Assembly: GCA_013698525.1 (NCBI GenBank)
Contig: JACCSM010000143.1
Coordinates: forward strand, 1 to 6,411
DNA: 6,411 nt
Direction of reading: 5' to 3'
Origin: Rubrobacteraceae bacterium
GTDB lineage: Bacteria; Actinomycetota; Rubrobacteria; Rubrobacterales; Rubrobacteraceae
Within the stretch, counting starts at the first letter, position 1; every line of letters begins with the position of its first letter. Below are positions 5,434 to 6,411 of this stretch, piece after piece. The position numbers were made by a program, and so were the translations under genes. The notes below the pieces were generated by a model, which was not told the origin of the DNA, did not search any database, and saw nothing but the letters and a program-made list of their open reading frames with translations.

Positions 5434-5595
5434 TACCAAGCTCGTGTGAACGGGAGCGCGTCCGGGTTGCTGGCACACACATGGGGTCCCTTCCATACGT
5501 CATACCCGCGCAAGCGGGAATCCACTCGTAGTAGTGGGCCCGTGCGCAATGGCTGGCTCCGTCGTGCCTTTGGCATTCACCCTGACTTGGCATCA
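5431..5595. repeat. Possible MITE-like element with imperfect terminal inverted repeats
   Basis: A 165-bp stretch is framed by TGATACCAAG (5431-5440) and the inverted TGATGCCAAG (5595-5586). Over 20 bases the two ends match at 15 positions, with GTGAA shared further in. The right end also carries TTGGCAT twice (5570-5576 and 5587-5593). The interior holds two compact hairpins and no credible gene. No target-site duplication is visible, and only one copy is in the window, so mobility is unproven. The first three bases of the left arm are the stop codon of the peptidase gene. Confidence 0.35.
5497..5537. repeat. REP-like double hairpin ('WIPACAGMT' repeat)
   Basis: Two adjacent stem-loops: CCCGC-GCAA-GCGGG (5505-5518) and CCACT-CGTAGT-AGTGG (5522-5537). 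Read leftward, the region would encode WIPACAGMT. This peptide is a familiar false-protein signature of an intergenic palindromic repeat scattered in many bacterial genomes (GTCAT-CCCGC-n4-GCGGGAATCCA). It could weakly terminate or protect the upstream transcript, although no T-run follows. Confidence 0.6.
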
Positions 5596-5622
5596 TTGCT
5601 AAAGTCGGCGGATGGTGCTGCC

Positions 5623-5628
5623 TAAAAT
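5623..5628 (+). promoter_or_regulatory. Probable -10 box of the methyltransferase gene (leaderless)
   Basis: TAAAAT, a 5-of-6 match to the -10 consensus, ends 6 bases before the GTG at 5635, placing transcription start on or beside the start codon. No ribosome-binding site precedes the GTG. No clear -35 box is seen at 16-18 bp. Confidence 0.42.
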
Positions 5629-5634
5629 GGTGGT

Positions 5635-6411
5635 GTGGAACTAAGGGATTTCCAGGCGTTCGGCGAGCCGGGGGCGATAGTCTACCTCGCGGACTGTGTG
5701 GATCTCATGAAGATCATACCCTCAGGCAGCGTTGATGTGGTCTTCGCCGATCCTCCTTACCGGCTCTCCAGAGGCGGTGTTACGGTCAAGAACGGCAGGC
5801 TCGTCCCGGTGGACAAGGGCGCCTGGGACAGGTCCATGGGGTTCGCGGGAGATCACCGGTTCAACGTCAGGTGGCTGAAGGAGGCGTGCCGCATCCTCAA
5901 ACCAGAAGGGACGATCTGGGTCACGGGCACCCACCATATCATCTTCAGCCTCGGTTTCGCCCTGCAGACCATGAAACTCAAGCTCATAAATCAGATTACC
6001 TGGGCGAAACCGGACCCGCCCCCGAACGCCCTACACACCGCTTTTACCCACGCCCACGAGACGCTTTTGTGGGCGAGCAAGGGAGGCAGATCCCGCCACA
6101 CCTTCAACTACGACCTCATCAACAGCAGAGACCCAAGTGCACAGATCTCCTCCGTCTGGTCCATCCCCTCAGTACCCAAGAAGGAGAAGCTTTACGGCTA
6201 CCATCCCACCCAGAAACCCTTGCGTCTCGTGCGCCGCGCCATCCTGGCCTCGACCAGGGAGGGCGATTTGGTCTTCGATCCTTTCTGTGGATCAGGTACC
6301 ACAGGAGTTGCCTCCAAGGAGCTCGGGCGCTTCTTTGTGGGTGCAGAGAAGGAGGAGGAGTACGCAGAGCTTGCGGCGCGCAGGATAGGGGCTGCGGAGC
6401 GAGGGGGAGTG
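5635..6411 (+). CDS. DpnA-like site-specific DNA adenine methyltransferase (3' end beyond window)
   Basis: 259 codons are visible with no stop, probably nearly the whole protein. Motif order is beta-class. Catalytic motif IV DPPY (39-42) comes first and target-recognition sequence follows. Motif X lies in HPTQKP (190-195), and the AdoMet-binding motif I FDPFCGSGTTG (214-224) is near the C-terminus. DPPY points to N6-adenine rather than N4-cytosine. From memory, the sequence around FADPPYRLSRGG, VPVDKGAWD, ITWAKPDPPPN, THAHETLLWA and FNYDL closely parallels streptococcal DpnA (M2.DpnII, GATC-specific, active on single-stranded DNA), so GATC is a plausible target. The frame is closed upstream by TAA at 5623, leaving GTG 5635 as the only start that keeps the YLADCVDLM strand; ATG 5707 would cut into the fold. 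A partner endonuclease, if any, must lie beyond 6411. Confidence 0.9.
   Translation, partial: MELRDFQAFGEPGAIVYLADCVDLMKIIPSGSVDVVFADPPYRLSRGGVTVKNGRLVPVDKGAWDRSMGFAGDHRFNVRWLKEACRILKPEGTIWVTGTHHIIFSLGFALQTMKLKLINQITWAKPDPPPNALHTAFTHAHETLLWASKGGRSRHTFNYDLINSRDPSAQISSVWSIPSVPKKEKLYGYHPTQKPLRLVRRAILASTREGDLVFDPFCGSGTTGVASKELGRFFVGAEKEEEYAELAARRIGAAERGGV

Larger units (their letters stand above)
5434..5634. other. Intergenic region without a gene
   Basis: About 200 bases between the peptidase stop and the methyltransferase start. It contains the inverted-repeat element and hairpins described separately, then a short AT-richer stretch (5596-5634) with -10-like boxes. Leftward open frames here are explained by the palindromic repeat rather than by a protein. 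Confidence 0.6.

Noticed and set aside
5384..5596. Leftward open frame containing WIPACAGMT
   Set aside because: This peptide is the known false translation of a palindromic intergenic repeat; the frame also overlaps the end of the peptidase gene.
1..6411. CRISPR array, tRNA or rRNA genes
   Set aside because: No regularly spaced direct repeats and no tRNA- or rRNA-like segments were seen on reading either strand.

Overview
The window is GC-rich throughout. It has GTG starts, apparently leaderless transcripts, and frequent AGG and ATA codons despite the high GC. This suggests an actinobacterium, possibly of the Rubrobacter type; that placement is inferred from composition and gene style only. 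Seven complete genes and two genes cut by the window edges can be supported.

Left block (1-1311): the start of a TetR-family repressor reads leftward, diverging from two tandem DUF1772 (anthrone-oxygenase-like) membrane-protein genes reading rightward. The gap between them is packed with three 15-bp palindromic operator-like sites. The repressor's promoter sits inside this array and appears to start transcription right at its GTG codon. This looks like an autoregulated, small-molecule-responsive switch controlling the DUF1772 pair.

Middle block (1360-2932, minus strand): a 452-residue cytoplasmic TPR-repeat protein is followed, with one base between stop and start, by a 70-residue two-helix membrane protein. 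This pair converges on the DUF1772 genes and diverges from the next block.

Right block (2999-5433, plus strand): a hotdog-fold acyl-CoA thioesterase, an aldo/keto reductase and a DmpA-type (S58) self-cleaving aminopeptidase lie in one direction with short gaps, probably as one transcript. All three act on small molecules (acyl thioester, carbonyl, N-terminal amide or beta-peptide), but no single pathway can be read from the sequence.

Far right (5431-6411): a non-coding stretch of about 200 bases holds two adjacent hairpins of the widespread 'WIPACAGMT' repeat type, framed by an imperfect inverted repeat. The left arm of that inverted repeat begins exactly at the peptidase stop codon. Then comes a beta-class adenine DNA methyltransferase resembling DpnA (M2.DpnII). 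It also looks leaderless and runs off the window. No restriction enzyme is visible here. The most unusual features are the triple operator array overlapping a leaderless repressor start, and the MITE-like element at the border between the metabolic operon and the methyltransferase.
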